Assembly (NCBI GenBank): GCA_007118445.1
Contig: SKRP01000089.1
Coordinates: 1 to 7,978 of the forward strand
Source of the DNA: Natronohydrobacter sp.
GTDB taxonomy: Bacteria > Pseudomonadota > Alphaproteobacteria > Rhodobacterales > Rhodobacteraceae
Length of the DNA: 7,978 nt
Direction: 5' to 3'
The position numbers were made by a program, and so were the translations under genes. The notes beneath the pieces were generated by a model. The model was not told the DNA's origin, searched no databases, and saw only the letters and a program-made list of their open reading frames with translations. Positions 6,121 to 7,978 of the stretch are shown here, in pieces (the stretch's first letter is position 1; each line of letters starts with the position of its first letter).

Positions 6121-6803
6121 GCCGCATTCCGAGCAGGTGTAAAGCCGGTGACATCCACCTCGCGGTCGCAGACAGCGGCGCGGGCCTCGGCGTCGTGGAA
6201 AATGCCAAGTATTGCCGCGCCCCGCGCCTTCGCCTCGCGGATCAGGTCAAGGACGACTGCCCGGTTGCCCGCGTCCAGGCTGGCTGTCGGTTCATCCAGC
6301 AACATGACCGGCCAGTCCTGAATGAAGCCGCGCGCGATGTTGACACGCTGTTGCTCACCGCCTGAAAACGTCGTCGGCGACAGCGACCAGAGCCGCTCGG
6401 GAATGTTCAGCCGCGCCAGCATCGCGCGCGCGCGGGCCTGCGCCTGTGCCTCATCCATGCCCTGGGCCAGCAACGGCTCGGCCACGACATCGAGCGTGGG
6501 CACGCGCGGGATGACGCGCAGGAACTGGCTGACATAGCCCAGTTTGCTGCGGCGCAAGGCGATCACCGCCCGCGGCTCTGCATCGCGCAGCTCAACCCCC
6601 GCGACCCGGATGGACCCTTCATCGCAGCGATAATTCCCCCAGATCATGCGCATCAGCGTGGATTTTCCGGCCCCTGATGCCCCGACCAGCGCGACACATT
6701 CCCCTGCCTGCACCGAGAGCGCCGCGCCTTCCATGACCGGCAGGACGACCCCGCCCTGATTGTGCAGCACAAAGCGCTTGGCCACACCCGAAATCTCGAT
6801 CAT
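6117..6803 (-). CDS. phnL: C-P lyase ABC-type ATPase PhnL
   Basis: A 228-residue ABC-type ATPase that associates with the C-P lyase core complex and is thought to drive conformational change rather than transport. Walker A is GASGAGKST (41-49), the Q-loop lies in VSQFLRVIPR (91-100), the signature is FSGGEQQRVNIARGF (146-160), Walker B with its glutamate is VMLLDEPT (166-173), and the switch histidine is H203 in IFHD. The FLRVIPR and NIPERLW stretches are typical of PhnL. I prefer the ATG at 6803: an AAGGA lies 7 nt upstream, and the start MIEISGVAKRF matches the usual PhnL beginning and length. In-frame ATGs at 6836, 6818 and 6809 lack as good a ribosome site. A 57-nt gap separates it from phnK. 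Confidence 0.95.
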   Translation of the reverse strand: MIEISGVAKRFVLHNQGGVVLPVMEGAALSVQAGECVALVGASGAGKSTLMRMIWGNYRCDEGSIRVAGVELRDAEPRAVIALRRSKLGYVSQFLRVIPRVPTLDVVAEPLLAQGMDEAQAQARARAMLARLNIPERLWSLSPTTFSGGEQQRVNIARGFIQDWPVMLLDEPTASLDAGNRAVVLDLIREAKARGAAILGIFHDAEARAAVCDREVDVTGFTPARNAA

Positions 6804-6860
6804 CCGCATGTCCTTCATCTTGCCAAAAATACTCATTCGACCGCAGGGGCCAGCACCGCG

Positions 6861-7631
6861 TCACACCTGAAGCACCGAACTGACCAAAAGCTGCGTGTAA
6901 GCATCTTGCGGGTCATCAAGCACCTGATCGGTCAGCCCCTGTTCGACCACGCGCCCATCCTTCATCACCATCAGGCGATCCGCGAGCAGTCGCACAACCG
7001 CCAGATCATGCGTCACGATCACTGCCGACAATCCCAGACGCCGCACCAGCCCGCGCAGCAGATCGAGCAGGCGCGCCTGAACGCTGACATCCAGCCCGCC
7101 CGTCGGTTCATCCATGAAGACAAGCCGCGGCCCTGTGACCAGATTGCGCGCGATCTGCAAGCGTTGCTGCATTCCGCCTGAAAAAGCACGCGGGCGGTCA
7201 TCAATGCGGGCCTGATCAATCTCCACACGTCCCAACCAGTCCTGGGCCTGACGCCGGATATCGCCATAATGCCGCGCGCCCACGGCCATCAGCCGGTCGC
7301 CCACATTGCCGCCCGCGCTGACATTCATCCGCAGCCCGTCGCGCGGGTTCTGATGCACAAAGGCCCAATCTGTGCGCGCCAGCCAGCGGCGCTCGGGCTC
7401 TGTCATGGTCACAGTGTCGCGCGGACCATCTGTGCGCGTGTCAAAGATCACGCGGCCCGTATCAGGGGCCATGTGACCAGCAAGGCAGTTCAGCAAGGTG
7501 GACTTTCCCGACCCGCTTTCGCCGACAATCCCCATCACTTCACCCGGCCAGAGGGTGAAATTCACATCCCCGCAGCCCAGATGGTTGCCGTAGAACTTGC
7601 TCAAGCTCTCGACCTGCAACAGCGGTGTCAT
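6861..7631 (-). CDS. phnK: C-P lyase ABC-type ATPase PhnK
   Basis: A 256-residue ABC ATPase that in known C-P lyase complexes docks as a dimer on the PhnGHIJ core next to PhnJ. Walker A is GESGSGKST (37-45), the Q-loop is FVHQNPRDGLRM (91-102), the signature is FSGGMQQRLQIARNLV (150-165), Walker B is LVFMDEPTGGLD (170-181), and the switch histidine is H208 in VTHDLAVVRLLADR. The HQNPRDGLRMNVSAGGN stretch is characteristic of PhnK among dipeptide-transporter-like ATPases. The ATG at 7631 overlaps the phnJ stop as ATGA. An open extension to 7670 would run into phnJ and is rejected. Confidence 0.95.
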   Translation of the reverse strand: MTPLLQVESLSKFYGNHLGCGDVNFTLWPGEVMGIVGESGSGKSTLLNCLAGHMAPDTGRVIFDTRTDGPRDTVTMTEPERRWLARTDWAFVHQNPRDGLRMNVSAGGNVGDRLMAVGARHYGDIRRQAQDWLGRVEIDQARIDDRPRAFSGGMQQRLQIARNLVTGPRLVFMDEPTGGLDVSVQARLLDLLRGLVRRLGLSAVIVTHDLAVVRLLADRLMVMKDGRVVEQGLTDQVLDDPQDAYTQLLVSSVLQV

Positions 7632-7978
7632 GCTGCATCCTCCGCCTGTGCGGCCACGCGGGTGGCGCAATAATCCGTGTCCGAGCAGACAAACATCCGC
7701 CCCCCCGCATCATCGGTGATGACCTCATCGAGATAGCTGTCCTCGGCCCCGCAAATCGCGCAAATCTGTCCAGCAGCCTTGCTGGCGGTGAAAGGGTAGT
7801 CTTCGAAATCGAGGCTTTCGACGCGCGTAAAGGGCGGCAGGGCGTAGATGCGGCATTCGCGCCCGGCCCCGAAAAGCTGCAGCGCGGGGGAATTGTCCAG
7901 TTTCGGGTTGTCGAATTTCGGGATCGGCGACGGGTCCATGATGTAGCGCCCTTCAACTCGCACCGGATAGGCGTAGGC
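7628..7978 (-). CDS. phnJ: Alpha-D-ribose 1-methylphosphonate 5-phosphate C-P lyase PhnJ, C-terminal part (5' end outside window)
   Basis: The last 116 residues of the radical SAM enzyme that breaks the C-P bond, forming methane or another alkane and 5-phosphoribosyl 1,2-cyclic phosphate. The fragment includes YIMDPSPIPKFDNPKLDN, LQLFGAGRECRIYALPP, and the Fe-S region CAICGAEDSYLDEVI followed by GGRMFVCSDTDYC. The cysteines at fragment positions 73, 76 and 98 correspond to the cluster ligands, and the one at 104 corresponds to the catalytic thiyl cysteine of the E. coli enzyme, so the lyase appears intact here. The frame is open to the right edge, and phnG, phnH and phnI are expected beyond it. 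The GTG at 7963 is internal, not a start. The stop overlaps phnK by 4 nt. Confidence 0.96.
   Translation of the reverse strand, partial: AYAYPVRVEGRYIMDPSPIPKFDNPKLDNSPALQLFGAGRECRIYALPPFTRVESLDFEDYPFTASKAAGQICAICGAEDSYLDEVITDDAGGRMFVCSDTDYCATRVAAQAEDAA

Noticed and set aside
1..7978. CRISPR arrays, tRNA or rRNA genes, intact insertion sequences
   Set aside because: No regular repeats, cloverleaf-like segments or transposase motifs were seen on either strand.

Overview
The window looks like high-GC alphaproteobacterial DNA, most likely from a Rhodobacterales/Rhodobacteraceae relative. This is judged from protein style, codon use and the phnJ-K-L-N gene order, not from a database search. It joins two modules: an arsenic-resistance block on the left (about 1-3050) and the distal part of a carbon-phosphorus (C-P) lyase operon on the right (about 3590-7978). 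Both window edges cut genes.

Arsenic block. The left edge holds the C-terminal 140 residues of a + strand MFS carrier that reads as ArsJ, the exporter of 1-arseno-3-phosphoglycerate. It runs convergently, with a 14-nt overlap, into a three-gene - strand cluster: an ArsR-family repressor (start 3027), an ArsP/DUF318-type permease, and a second, complete MFS carrier that resembles ArsK-type arsenic efflux proteins. A small AT-rich island just upstream of arsR holds a promoter candidate and a TATAA-N6-TTATA dyad that could be the ArsR operator. The permease start is odd: its first hydrophobic helix extends upstream of any standard start codon.

Gap. About 540-640 bases (3049-3683) between arsR and phnM carry no gene I can support. 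They contain the candidate arsR -35 element, two hairpins of unknown role and a plausible terminator for the phn transcript.

Phosphonate block. Reading leftward on the - strand: the C-terminus of phnJ (the radical SAM C-P lyase, with its Fe-S cysteines), phnK and phnL (ABC-type ATPases), phnN (ribose 1,5-bisphosphate kinase) and phnM (the triphosphate diphosphatase). phnJ/phnK and phnL/phnN overlap by ATGA. Between phnN and phnM, in the opposite orientation, sits a DUF1045 gene of the 2H phosphoesterase type. It overlaps the 3' end of phnN by 26 nt and diverges from phnM across an 81-nt spacer that contains a candidate Pho box.

How the genes work together. PhnJ and its partners cleave the C-P bond of a ribose-triphosphate-linked phosphonate after PhnM removes pyrophosphate. 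The product, 5-phosphoribosyl 1,2-cyclic phosphate, must be opened before PhnN can convert ribose 1,5-bisphosphate to PRPP. No phnP is visible here, and the DUF1045 2H protein is the obvious local candidate for that ring-opening step. No completely new system is evident. The most useful leads are the DUF1045 role and placement, the arsenic/phosphonate junction and the start of the ArsP-type permease.
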